Shown: positions 7,709 to 14,883 of the stretch, in pieces
How positions within the stretch are numbered: position 1 is the first letter of the stretch
Layout: the number at the start of each line of letters is the position of its first letter
Assembly: GCA_946480525.1 (NCBI GenBank)
Contig: CAMLLA010000026.1
Location: 1 to 18,108, forward strand
DNA from: an uncultured Asticcacaulis sp.
GTDB lineage: Bacteria; Pseudomonadota; Alphaproteobacteria; Caulobacterales; Caulobacteraceae
DNA length: 18,108 nucleotides
Direction of reading: 5' to 3'
Translations under genes and position numbers: made by a program
Notes under the pieces: generated by a model
Databases searched by the model: none
Told to the model about the DNA's origin: nothing
The model's input: only the letters and a program-made list of their open reading frames with translations

Positions 7709-8329
7709 TTAGAGCGATTTACGCGCCGCCAGAAAATAGGCCAGCCCCGACCACAGCGACACAATAGCGGCCAGCAGCAGTGCGAAGTTCGAAATGATAA
7801 AGGCATCATCGTAATAATCGGGCGGCAGGTCGAAGGCTGACCAGCTTTCCGTAACGAGCAGTGCGCCCAATGCCACCAGTTGCATGGTGGTCTTGATCTT
7901 TCCCATGAAACTGACCGGCACCTGGACGCCCTTGGCTGCGGCGGTCTCGCGCAAGGCGCTGACGGCGAATTCACGGAACAGGATGACGGCTGCCGGAATG
8001 GCGAAGACGGGGTCCCCGGTCTTGATGCAAAACAGGCCCAGGATGGTGCCGCAGACCAGTATCTTGTCAGCGATGGGATCAAGGATCGCGCCCCAGCGGC
8101 TTTCGGCGTGCAGCTTGCGCGCCAGCCAGCCGTCAAGCAGGTCGGTAATCGCCGCGAAGACGAAGACATAAACGCCCCAACGCTGGAGCGGATAGAGCTG
8201 CTCATCATTGCTGTTCAGGAACGGGATGCCACCGACGGCGCCGGCAAGCAGGATAAACATGACGCTGCCGCCGATAAGACGCATGACCGTCAGGGCGTTG
8301 GGGATTGGATTGACTTTCTCACCGGTCAT
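7709..8329 (-). CDS. pgsA: CDP-diacylglycerol-glycerol-3-phosphate 3-phosphatidyltransferase
   Basis: PgsA makes phosphatidylglycerol phosphate from CDP-diacylglycerol and glycerol 3-phosphate, the committed step to phosphatidylglycerol and cardiolipin, in the inner membrane. The CDP-alcohol phosphatidyltransferase signature D-x2-DG-x2-AR-x8-G-x3-D-x3-D is complete (DLLDGWLARKL, then GAILDPIAD), with the first Asp pair at residues 63 and 66. Several hydrophobic helices surround it, and IPNALTVMRL opens the protein as is usual. An in-frame ATG at 8362 would give 217 instead of 206 residues. Neither start has a good ribosome binding site; I chose 8329 because family members start about eight residues before the PNxLT motif. 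It lies downstream of uvrC on the same strand, an association known from other Proteobacteria, but here with a repeat-filled gap of about 500 bp. TATAAA (8400 to 8395, minus) could be part of its own promoter. Confidence 0.93.
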   Translation of the reverse strand: MTGEKVNPIPNALTVMRLIGGSVMFILLAGAVGGIPFLNSNDEQLYPLQRWGVYVFVFAAITDLLDGWLARKLHAESRWGAILDPIADKILVCGTILGLFCIKTGDPVFAIPAAVILFREFAVSALRETAAAKGVQVPVSFMGKIKTTMQLVALGALLVTESWSAFDLPPDYYDDAFIISNFALLLAAIVSLWSGLAYFLAARKSL

Positions 8330-8424
8330 TGGGCAGCGCTTTCGGGATTGGCTTTGCGCCATTGTAACCGGGGCAGTGCCGTGAACGGAAGCGTTTTATA
8401 TTCAATAAGGTAAGAAAGCAGGGA

Positions 8425-8833
8425 ACCACGGAAAGGCACGGAAAGCTTCGCTGCGCGAAGCAATACGGAAAAGGCACGGAATTTGAGCCTGAACGGCTGC
8501 GGTCGTGCGTCCTGAAATCCGCCTAAAGGGAATCCACAGATGCACACAGATGGATGCGCTCACGCGCATCAAACACAGATAATCCGTGCAGATGGATAGC
8601 CCGGATTCTCATTATTGAAGGTCCCGACGGCGCAAAGCGCCGTCATTCATTCGGAGAGATTACACTATCGTTTCCATGCCCACGGATCATCTGCGCGCTG
8701 CGCAGCAGCGATCTGTGTGCATCTGTGGATTCCCTTCAACTCGCCGCCAAGCCCTCAGCCTTAGCCACTATCGCTCGAACTTCGTCTTCTTTCCGTATCG
8801 GCGCGAAAGCGCCTTTCAGTGTCTGTCCGTGGT
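8425..8833. repeat. Large nested palindromic repeat between uvrC and pgsA
   Basis: This element occupies most of the gene-free stretch 8363-8836. It is symmetric about a central hairpin, GACGGCGC (8626-8633)/GCGCCGTC (8637-8644). Four boxes recur in inverted order. Outermost is a 21-bp box (8425-8445 and 8813-8833, 18 of 21 matching). Next is ATACGGAAA (8463-8471 and 8790-8798, exact). Then comes a 26-bp box (8526-8551 and 8711-8736, exact), and then CAGATRATCCGTG (8576-8588 and 8681-8693). Between boxes sit hairpins that differ in sequence but occupy equivalent places: GCTTCGC/GCGAAGC (8445-8461) against GGCGC/GCGCC (8800-8813), and GATGCGC/GCGCATC (8553-8570) against CTGCGC/GCGCAG (8691-8705). 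The motifs show a 10-bp period (CACGGAAAG at 8427 and 8437; CACAGATG at 8535 and 8545). The right end lies 3 nt from the uvrC stop codon. No convincing ORF is present. Confidence 0.85.
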
Positions 8834-8836
8834 AAA

Positions 8837-10747
8837 TCACGTCTCGCCGTGGAAAAAACCGTAGATTTTCTGCGCCAGGGCTTCATTGATGCCGGCGACC
8901 TGGCGCAGGTCCTCGATACGCGCCTTGGACACTTCCTTACCGGAACCGAACGCCGCCAGAAGGGCGCGCTTCTTGCGCGGGCCGATGCCTTCGATCTCAT
9001 CCAAAGGATTCTTGGTGATCGCCGCATCGCGTTTCTGACGATTGGCGCCGATGGCATAGCGGTGGGCTTCGTCGCGCAGGCGTTGCAGGTAGTACAGGAC
9101 CGGTGATTTCGGCTCGAGCATGAAGGGCAATCGACCGGGGATGAAGAAACGCTCCAGTCCGGCATCGCGATCCGGCCCCTTGGCCACCCCTACCACCGGA
9201 ATATCGGCCACGCCCAGTTCGGTCATGACCCCCATCACGGCATCCAGCTGTCCCTGCCCGCCGTCGACCAGCACGAGGTCCGGCCGGCCAAAGCCCTTCT
9301 CACCTTCCGGCAGATCCTTCTCCTTGATCAGCCGCATGAAGCGGCGGCGGAAGACCTCGGCCATCATGGCGTAGTCGTCGCCTGGTTTAGTGTCGAGATC
9401 CCGGATGGTGAACTTGCGGTACTGGCCCTTCAGGAAACCTTCGGGACCGGCAACCACCATTCCGCCGACGGCGTGCGTGCCGCCGAGGTGGGAGTTGTCG
9501 TAGACCTCGATGCGGATTGGCGGCCGCTCCAGCCCGAACGCTTCAGCCACGCCTTGCAGCAGCCGCGACTGCGCCGACTGTTCGGCCATGCGCCGGCCTA
9601 AAGCCGCGCGGGCATTGTTGAGCGCATTGTTGACGACGTCGGCCTTGTCGCCGCGCTGAGGCTTTGTGACCACAACCTTGCGCCCGGCGCGCAGGCCCAG
9701 AGCCTCCATCATCAGGTCGGGTTCGGTCAGGGCGTGCGACACCAGGACCAGCTTGGGGATCTGGCGATCCTGGTAGAACTGGCCCAGAAAGGCATCGAGG
9801 ATTTCACCCTCGGTATCCTCGGAATCGACGCGCGGGAAATAGGCGCGGTCGCCCCAGTTCTGGCCGGCGCGGAAGAAGACGACCTGAACGCAGGCCGCGC
9901 CGCCTTCGGAATGGACGGCAAAGACATCAGCCTCTTCGCCCTGGAGATCGACCGAAGACGACATGACGACGTGGTTGAGCGAACGGATGCGGTCGCGCAG
10001 GTGTCCGGCCTTTTCGAACTCCATGTCGTCGGAGGCCGCCATCATCTCGTCGGTCAGGCGCTGGATCACCACGCGGCTCTTGCCACGCAGGAAGTCGGCC
10101 GCCTGATTGACCAGGCCGCCATAGTCTTCAAGGCTGATGACGCCGGTACAGGGCGCTGAACACCGCTTGATCTGATGCAGCATGCACGGCCGGGTGCGCG
10201 ACGCATAGACAGGGTCGGTGCAGGTACGGAGCAGAAACGCTTTCTGCAGCGTGTCGAGCGTGCGGTTGACGGCGCCGGTCGAGGCAAACGGCCCGAAATA
10301 GTCGCCGGGGATCGAATGGCTGCCGCGGTGCTTGGAAATCTGCGGCGCTTCGTGGTCCTTGCGCACCAGAATCTCGGCGAACGACTTGTCGTCGCGCAGA
10401 AGCACATTGTAGCGCGGGCGCAACGCCTTGATCAGGCGGGCTTCCAGCAGCAGCGCCTCGCCTTCGGTCTGGGTACGCAGCAGCACCATTTCACGCGTCA
10501 GCATGACCATGCGGCCGATCCGCTGGGAGTGAACACGGCCTTGCGCGTATTGCAGGACACGGCGCTTCAGGCTCTTGGCCTTGCCGACATAGAGAACTTC
10601 ACCATCGGCACCGAGCATGCGGTACACGCCCGGCGCATCGGGCGCCAGCGAGGCCTCGCGCCGGATCAGCGCCGCGCCGATCAGCGGCACGTCGGGCTCA
10701 GGTTCCGGTCCCTGATCAGGGATGTCGATAATAATCTCTTCGCTCAA
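8837..10747 (-). CDS. uvrC: Excinuclease ABC subunit C
   Basis: UvrC makes the two incisions of nucleotide excision repair after UvrA/UvrB find the lesion. The 636 residues are full length. In order: the GIY-YIG nuclease domain ([25 protein letters not shown], with the metal-binding Glu in [16 protein letters not shown]); the UVR domain that contacts UvrB ([24 protein letters not shown], around residues 210-240); the RNase H-like 5' nuclease ([11 protein letters not shown] and [11 protein letters not shown] with catalytic Asp residues); and a C-terminal tandem helix-hairpin-helix ([34 protein letters not shown]). The start appears to be TTG: an in-frame TGA lies three codons upstream, and the next Met is inside the GIY-YIG domain. 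AAAGG occurs 11 nt before it. It precedes pgsA on the same strand and is flanked on both sides by repeat elements. Confidence 0.97.
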   Translation of the reverse strand: MSEEIIIDIPDQGPEPEPDVPLIGAALIRREASLAPDAPGVYRMLGADGEVLYVGKAKSLKRRVLQYAQGRVHSQRIGRMVMLTREMVLLRTQTEGEALLLEARLIKALRPRYNVLLRDDKSFAEILVRKDHEAPQISKHRGSHSIPGDYFGPFASTGAVNRTLDTLQKAFLLRTCTDPVYASRTRPCMLHQIKRCSAPCTGVISLEDYGGLVNQAADFLRGKSRVVIQRLTDEMMAASDDMEFEKAGHLRDRIRSLNHVVMSSSVDLQGEEADVFAVHSEGGAACVQVVFFRAGQNWGDRAYFPRVDSEDTEGEILDAFLGQFYQDRQIPKLVLVSHALTEPDLMMEALGLRAGRKVVVTKPQRGDKADVVNNALNNARAALGRRMAEQSAQSRLLQGVAEAFGLERPPIRIEVYDNSHLGGTHAVGGMVVAGPEGFLKGQYRKFTIRDLDTKPGDDYAMMAEVFRRRFMRLIKEKDLPEGEKGFGRPDLVLVDGGQGQLDAVMGVMTELGVADIPVVGVAKGPDRDAGLERFFIPGRLPFMLEPKSPVLYYLQRLRDEAHRYAIGANRQKRDAAITKNPLDEIEGIGPRKKRALLAAFGSGKEVSKARIEDLRQVAGINEALAQKIYGFFHGET

Positions 10748-10771
10748 GCTTACTCAGGCCTTTGGTCAAGA

Positions 10772-10872
10772 GACCCCACCATGAACGCGCTCCGTATCTC
10801 CTCCCTGTCGCGGAGCTTGCCTGCCGGCGAGGCTGAGGAGGGGACCGTTGGCGAAGCCAATGGTGGTGGGGG
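10772..10872. repeat. Palindromic intergenic repeat in the uvrC leader
   Basis: This single nested palindrome lies in the 329-bp divergent gap between uvrC and the plus-strand acyltransferase. The outer arms are CCCCACCA (10774-10781) and TGGTGGGG (10864-10871). The middle arms are CTCCTC (10798-10803) and GAGGAG (10835-10840), and the core is GCCT/AGGC around GCCGGCG (10819-10833). A side hairpin TTGGC-GAA-GCCAA fills 10848-10860. It differs from the other two repeats in this window. The rest of the gap (10873-11076) shows no gene, only a T-run and AT-richer sequence where the two divergent promoters should lie. I cannot name a promoter with confidence. Confidence 0.75.
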
Positions 10873-11076
10873 CTCTTGTTTTTCTAAACATTTCCGCCGC
10901 CAAATCTGTCAGCAGCGATTCCCTAAAGACATGATCCTGCGACATCGGAAATGCAAGACGTCGTGTCCTTTACGCAACCTGTAACAATTTCTGTTCACGG
11001 CGGCGTGATCTCGCACTTGCGTTACGGGCGTATTTCTCTACATGGTGCGGCTTCGTCCCAGTAAACCAGAGTCTTC

Positions 11077-12255
11077 ATGCCCGCCGACGCCTCCGCGCCA
11101 GCCGCCAACCGATCCGAGATCAGATCCCTGACCGGCCTGCGCGGCGTCGCAGCGCTGTACGTTGTGCTGTTCCATGCCAACGGACTGGTGGCTTTTCCCG
11201 ACGTCGTGCGCCCCTTTATCCGCCATGGCTACATGGCGGTGGATCTGTTCTTCATCCTCAGCGGTTTCGTCATGGCCATGATCTATGGCCATATGTTCCG
11301 CAGCGGCTTCGACCTCAAGACCTTCCAGAAATTCCTGTTGCTGCGTCTGGCGCGGATATATCCGCTCTATCTGCTGGTGACCGCGGTGACCGCCGTGGCC
11401 ATCACCACCGTACTCAGCCATACCTATCGCTTCGATGACAACGTCTTGCGCGCCCTGCCCTTCAACCTGACCATGACGCACGTCTGGGGACTGGCCTATT
11501 CGATCGTGCCGCCGTCGTGGTCGATCAGCACAGAGTGGGCGGCCTATCTGCTGTTTCCGGCCGGCGTATGGCTGGCGCTCGGCACACCCCGCCGCTACGC
11601 TGTCTTTGGGGTTGCGGTTGCCTTTGCCGTCCTGGTGTGGATCGCCTTCGGTCCGTACTGGCTGACTCATATGCACCGCACGATCGGCAAGCTGGATGTC
11701 GTCCATTCCTATGCCCCCGGCACGACGCTGCGCTGTCTTGCGTCCTTCTATATCGGCCTGGTCGCCTTCCGCTTCAAACATCTGGTCCCGGCGCGCGCCG
11801 CCGGCGTGATGGTTATTCTGGCCCTCTTCCTGTTGGCTTTGAAGCAGACCGACCTGTGGCTGATCGGCGTCTTTACCGTTCTGATCATGGCCCTCAGCCA
11901 CGACCAGGGCCGCGTCGCCCGCGCGCTTGGAACGCCCGTCCTGCACTGGCTGGGCGTCGTGTCGTTCGCGCTCTATCTGGTCCACGACCTGATCCAGAAG
12001 GTGATCTTCAAGTCCTTCCCGGTCTGGGGCGTAGGCACAGGCATCCCGAAGTTGGCGTGGGTGGGTATCTCCGTCGTCGTCGCGCTCGGCGTCGCAGCCC
12101 TGGCGCACTACTATTTCGAAAAGCCGTCGCGAGGCTGGGCGCGCGACCTGATCAAGGCCTTTGACAACCGCAAGCCGGTGTTCCGTCCCGCTTTTACGCG
12201 CGTCACCGGTTATCTGCGCTCGGTCGCGGCTCGCCCGTTGCCGCCGGCGGAATAG
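11077..12255 (+). CDS. OafA/YrhL-like membrane O-acyltransferase (acyltransferase 3 family)
   Basis: A 392-residue polytopic membrane acyltransferase. The N-terminal landmark is SLTGLRGVAALYVVLFHANG, with the conserved His around residue 38. It is followed by HGYMAVDLFFILSGFVMAMIYG and LLRLARIYPLYLL, the family's R-x-x-R-x-x-P-x-Y motif. Further landmarks are SWSISTEW, which is typical of the OafA group, and LGVVSFALYLVHDLIQK near the end. Around ten hydrophobic helices alternate with short loops, and a basic cytoplasmic tail follows HYYFEKPSRGW. The ATG at 11077 has only a weak CAGAG in front. The gene is alone on its strand, divergent from uvrC and convergent with the Nudix gene 14 bp away. 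It would acylate a sugar or lipid of the cell envelope; the acceptor is unknown. It is only distantly similar to the other two acyltransferases here. Confidence 0.9.
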   Translation: MPADASAPAANRSEIRSLTGLRGVAALYVVLFHANGLVAFPDVVRPFIRHGYMAVDLFFILSGFVMAMIYGHMFRSGFDLKTFQKFLLLRLARIYPLYLLVTAVTAVAITTVLSHTYRFDDNVLRALPFNLTMTHVWGLAYSIVPPSWSISTEWAAYLLFPAGVWLALGTPRRYAVFGVAVAFAVLVWIAFGPYWLTHMHRTIGKLDVVHSYAPGTTLRCLASFYIGLVAFRFKHLVPARAAGVMVILALFLLALKQTDLWLIGVFTVLIMALSHDQGRVARALGTPVLHWLGVVSFALYLVHDLIQKVIFKSFPVWGVGTGIPKLAWVGISVVVALGVAALAHYYFEKPSRGWARDLIKAFDNRKPVFRPAFTRVTGYLRSVAARPLPPAE

Positions 12256-12269
12256 CCAGCCGGCATTTA

Positions 12270-12803
12270 TTACCAGGCCGGATCAACGGGTGCACCGCGC
12301 AGCGCCTCATTGATTCGCCTCAGGCTGCCGCCATTGATATTGGCCGGCAGCTTGTCGATGTCGAAAAAATCAACATTGCGAATTTCACCATGCGACGTCC
12401 GCGGGACGTCCTCCCACGCGTCAACGCGAAACAGCAGCACATGGTCGCCGGGGAAGAATCTCTCATTGGAATGAACCGACAACAGCTTCGGCACTTCCAG
12501 CGGATTGACCCCCGCCTCTTCGCGCAGTTCGCGGGCCACCGCCTCTTGCGTCGTCTCGCCGCGATCGACCCCGCCGCCCGGCAGCCACCAGCCTTCGATA
12601 TAGGTGTGTTCGATCAGCAGCACGCGGCCCCGGCCGTCGAGCACAAGGCCACGGACGCCGAGTGTCTTGCCGCGCGTCAGGCGAGACTGGAGAAAGAACA
12701 AAGGACGCGTATAGGGCTCGACCCATCGCCTCCAGTTTTGCCACCGACCAGTTGTCATATTTTGCGAGTCCACGGACGGCACCATGTCGCGCTGCGGTAT
12801 CAT
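12270..12803 (-). CDS. Nudix hydrolase
   Basis: A cytosolic Mg-dependent hydrolase of nucleoside-diphosphate-linked compounds. The Nudix box G-x5-E-x7-REUxEExGU is complete at about residues 77-99 (GGVDRGETTQEAVARELREE, then AGV). Before it, VRGLVLDGRGRVLLIEHTYIEGWWLPG is the usual strand and loop pattern. After it, NERFFPGDHVLLFRVDAW and GEIRNVDFFDIDKLP complete the fold. An N-terminal stretch rich in Trp/Arg (WQNWRRWVEPYTRP) precedes the domain. The start is uncertain: TTG 12809, ATG 12803, ATG 12785 and ATG 12758 are all in frame without a strong ribosome binding site. The box does not reveal the substrate. Divergent placement beside folB makes a dihydroneopterin triphosphate pyrophosphatase role thinkable, but other Nudix substrates are at least as likely. 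Confidence 0.92.
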   Translation of the reverse strand: MIPQRDMVPSVDSQNMTTGRWQNWRRWVEPYTRPLFFLQSRLTRGKTLGVRGLVLDGRGRVLLIEHTYIEGWWLPGGGVDRGETTQEAVARELREEAGVNPLEVPKLLSVHSNERFFPGDHVLLFRVDAWEDVPRTSHGEIRNVDFFDIDKLPANINGGSLRRINEALRGAPVDPAW

Positions 12804-12878
12804 TGGCAAGCCGCCAGTGCAGAATTCTCGGCCGGCCCTTGTGTCTGGTCTTGTGTCACGCCGCCAAGGCGGCTAACA

Positions 12879-12901
12879 GGAGGGCATTACAGCCTCCGGA
12901 G
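12879..12901 (+). promoter_or_regulatory. Ribosome binding site of the small ORF, with adjoining hairpin
   Basis: GGAG (12898-12901) sits 7 nt before the ATG at 12909. It directly follows a hairpin, GGAGG (12879-12883)/CCTCC (12893-12897), with a 9-nt loop. A further GCCGCC/GGCGGC stem lies at 12860-12873. The leader could fold around the ribosome binding site. Confidence 0.45.
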
Positions 12902-12908
12902 TATTCCC

Positions 12909-12989
12909 ATGGTCGCCATTGCCATCATGTCCGCCTTTATCGTCGTCGTCGCGATCTTCAACATGGTCGATTTCGGCCGTATCGACTGA
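12909..12989 (+). CDS. Candidate 26-residue single-helix membrane peptide
   Basis: I do not recognise this gene. The frame runs from ATG 12909 to TGA 12989 and encodes MVAIAIMSAFIVVVAIF followed by NMVDFGRID. That is about 16 uncharged, hydrophobic residues, enough for one membrane helix, and a short polar tail with two Asp and one Arg. Support: a GGAG at ideal spacing (7 nt), an open frame ending right before folB (11 nt gap to the ATG at 13001), and a composition unlike random GC-rich frames. It could be a functional small membrane protein or a leader peptide translated to control folB. Conservation in relatives is the missing evidence. Confidence 0.5.
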   Translation: MVAIAIMSAFIVVVAIFNMVDFGRID

Positions 12990-13000
12990 TTTGCCTGAAG

Positions 13001-13351
13001 ATGCTCGAAGGCAACTACACCGCAGCCGTATTGGAGACCATCGAGGTCCATGTGCGCTGCGGGCTGCACGCCTTCGAATATGAGCGGCCGAATCGTCTGC
13101 TGGTCAGCGTCTGGCAATACGGCCGTCTGAAGCCTGGTGAATTCATCGATTACGATCTCGTGCGCAACGCCGTCGTCGCCTGGCAGGACAAACCGCATGT
13201 CGAGCTGCTGGAAACCCTGCTCGATGATCTGATGGATGCGGCCTTTTCCAATCCGCTGGTGCTGGCGTGCAAGGCACGCATCATCAAGCCCGATATCTTC
13301 CCCGATACACAGTGCGCCGGCGTCGAGATGGCGCGTTATCGTCCCTCATGA
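13001..13351 (+). CDS. folB: Dihydroneopterin aldolase family protein (FolB or FolX)
   Basis: A 116-residue protein of the FolB/FolX tunnelling fold, the size expected. FolB splits 7,8-dihydroneopterin to 6-hydroxymethyl-dihydropterin and glycolaldehyde in folate synthesis; the paralogue FolX epimerises dihydroneopterin triphosphate. Visible landmarks: IEVHVRCGLHAFEYERPNRL (pterin-binding Glu region), the DYDLV stretch holding the family's conserved Tyr, VELLETLLDDLMD (pterin-anchoring Glu), and ARIIKPDIF with the conserved Lys followed by a GVEMAR ending. The ATG at 13001 has only TGAAG immediately before it and is probably reached from the small ORF upstream. Its stop overlaps the next gene as ATGA. 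The pairing with a FolM-like reductase leaves FolB versus FolX open; FolB is the more common assignment. Confidence 0.82.
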   Translation: MLEGNYTAAVLETIEVHVRCGLHAFEYERPNRLLVSVWQYGRLKPGEFIDYDLVRNAVVAWQDKPHVELLETLLDDLMDAAFSNPLVLACKARIIKPDIFPDTQCAGVEMARYRPS

Positions 13352-14091
13352 CGGTGGTCCTGGTGACAGGCGGCGGGCGACGCGTCGGCGCCGGTCTGTG
13401 CCGCTTTCTGGCGGCACAGGGCTATACCATCGCCCTCCATTATCATCGCTCAGTTTCCGAGGCCGCGGCGCTCAAGGCTGAACTTCTGGCGGCGAGCTTC
13501 GAGGTCGAGACCTTTGCCGCCGATCTCGATGTACCGGCTGAACGCGACGGACTGATCCCGGCGGTTGTTGCCCATTTCGGCCGGATAGACGTGCTGATCA
13601 ACTGCGCCTCGCTGTTCAAGTTCGACAGCCTGGCGACCTTGAACGACGATCTCTGGCAACGCCATCTGGCGTCGAACCTGACCGCCCCGGTGTTTCTGGC
13701 CAAGGCTCTGGCCGAAGCTGGTGGCCAGGTGGTGGTCAACATTCTCGACCAGAAGGTTGGCAATCCTAATCCTGATTTCTTTTCCTATACGGCCGGCAAG
13801 ATGGGCCTGGCGGCGCTGACAGAGCCTTTAGCGATGGCTTTGGCGCCAAAGGTGCGCGTGGTCGGATTGTCGCCGGGTCTGGTCCTGCCGAGCGGCGATC
13901 AGACCGAGGCCGATTTCCAGGCGGCGGCACAGGATACGCCGTTGGGCTTGACCTGCACGATCGAGGATCTGGGCCGTGCTGCGGTTTTCCTGATCGAGAC
14001 GCCGAGCATCACCGGCCAGATCGTCACGGTCGACGGCGGTGAAAGCCTGACCCGGCGGCCAAGAGATGTGGCATTTGATTTGAAGGGGTGA
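13348..14091 (+). CDS. Pteridine reductase-like SDR (FolM/PTR1 type)
   Basis: A 247-residue short-chain dehydrogenase/reductase. The cofactor motif TGGGRRVGAGL (Thr7 to Leu17) with Arg11/Arg12 fits NADPH and matches the FolM form TGGGRRIG. NCASLF corresponds to the NNAS motif. The active site reads Asp134, Tyr147, Lys151: an Asp exactly 13 residues before the Tyr takes the place of the usual Ser, the arrangement of pteridine reductase PTR1 and E. coli FolM. The end, ITGQIVTVDGGESL, is typical. It should reduce dihydropterins (dihydromonapterin or dihydrofolate) to tetrahydro forms. Its ATG overlaps the folB stop (ATGA), so the two are translationally coupled, supporting a joint pterin role. 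The 155 bp after its stop hold only a weak CCCG-TATG-CGGG hairpin and the ribosome binding site of the next gene. Confidence 0.88.
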   Translation: MTVVLVTGGGRRVGAGLCRFLAAQGYTIALHYHRSVSEAAALKAELLAASFEVETFAADLDVPAERDGLIPAVVAHFGRIDVLINCASLFKFDSLATLNDDLWQRHLASNLTAPVFLAKALAEAGGQVVVNILDQKVGNPNPDFFSYTAGKMGLAALTEPLAMALAPKVRVVGLSPGLVLPSGDQTEADFQAAAQDTPLGLTCTIEDLGRAAVFLIETPSITGQIVTVDGGESLTRRPRDVAFDLKG

Positions 14092-14246
14092 AGCTGTAAT
14101 CTCTTCGCCCGTATGCGGGGGCATAATCGGCGAAAGTTGTCCCGCTCACCGATACCACAGTCCCGTCTGTCCTGCCGAACCTGGATTTATGCCATTGGCT
14201 AATCCATGCGGGTTGAGCCGCAATTCAACACCGCAGGAACAGAATA

Positions 14247-14825
14247 ATGACAACACATCAATCCCAGTTGAACCGCCGTGACTGCTTGTCGGGCTTGGCA
14301 GGAATGGTTGCATCCGTTTCGGCGATGGCACAGTGCGCTACCGCTGCGGCCAATCCGCGTTCCATGATTCGGCTGCTCGCCAAGGGCCAAACACCCGCAC
14401 CCGCCACCCTCGCCGATGCAGCTTGGCTGGAAGGCCACTGGGTCGGCGAGATGCCCAATGCCGCCGTCGAGTCTATAATTTACGCGAAAAAGGCGGGACA
14501 GATGCCAGGGTTCGTCCGCGCCCTGCAGGGTGGAAGTATCATGTTCTATGAAATCATGGTGTTTGGCGAAGTCAGCAATTCCCTCTACCAAAGGGTCAAG
14601 CATTTCTCGGCCGACCTCGCTGGCATGGAAGACCGGGATGCCTATGTGGAGCGTCCACTGGTCGCCAAGGATGAGACCAGTCTTTTCTTCGACGGCAGCA
14701 CCTTTACCCGGACAGGCCCGGACAGCTTTACCGTCTATCATCTCTACCGCGAAGGCGACAAAGAAATCGAAACGATTGTGGTTCCGTTTCGCAGAAGAAT
14801 CGTATCTCCGGGCACGCTGGACTAA
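14247..14825 (+). CDS. DUF6265-like exported protein
   Basis: A 192-residue protein of no known function. The N-terminus (QLNRRDCLSGLAGMVASVSA, then ATAAANP) looks like a twin-arginine signal peptide with an A-x-A cleavage site, so export as a folded protein is likely. The body follows the DUF6265 plan: AAWLEGHWVGEM near the start, GQMPGFVRALQGG, MFYEIMVF, and a C-terminal part ending TIVVPFRRR. This is a small beta-rich domain resembling lipocalin-like folds (inference). The ATG at 14247 is preceded by AGGA with an 8-nt spacer. It stands alone, convergent with the HerA-like gene. The Cys in RRDCL precedes the hydrophobic core and is not a lipobox. Confidence 0.75.
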   Translation: MTTHQSQLNRRDCLSGLAGMVASVSAMAQCATAAANPRSMIRLLAKGQTPAPATLADAAWLEGHWVGEMPNAAVESIIYAKKAGQMPGFVRALQGGSIMFYEIMVFGEVSNSLYQRVKHFSADLAGMEDRDAYVERPLVAKDETSLFFDGSTFTRTGPDSFTVYHLYREGDKEIETIVVPFRRRIVSPGTLD

Positions 14826-14856
14826 GCTCCCACTTGTCTATCAATCTCGCCCCACC

Positions 14857-14879
14857 TTCTCCTCTGTTTATGAGGAGAA
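14857..14879. repeat. Convergent-gap hairpin, probable relic of the nadA-nadB repeat family
   Basis: TTCTCCTC (14857-14864) and GAGGAGAA (14872-14879) form a perfect 8-bp stem with loop TGTTTAT between convergent stop codons. The preceding CCCACC and the stem resemble the CCACCTTCTCCCC core seen at 895-1028. No T-run follows on either strand, so it may act as a weak bidirectional terminator or simply be a decayed repeat. Confidence 0.45.
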
Positions 14880-14883
14880 TGGA

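Noticed and set aside
10984..11002. Dyad around GTAACA-N5-TGTTCAC as a regulator site
   Set aside because: Only about four of seven positions are symmetric, which is within chance for a 200-bp gap.
11038..12108. Minus-strand frame of 356 codons
   Set aside because: It is antisense to the acyltransferase, and its Gln/Gly/Asp-rich translation has no recognisable domain.
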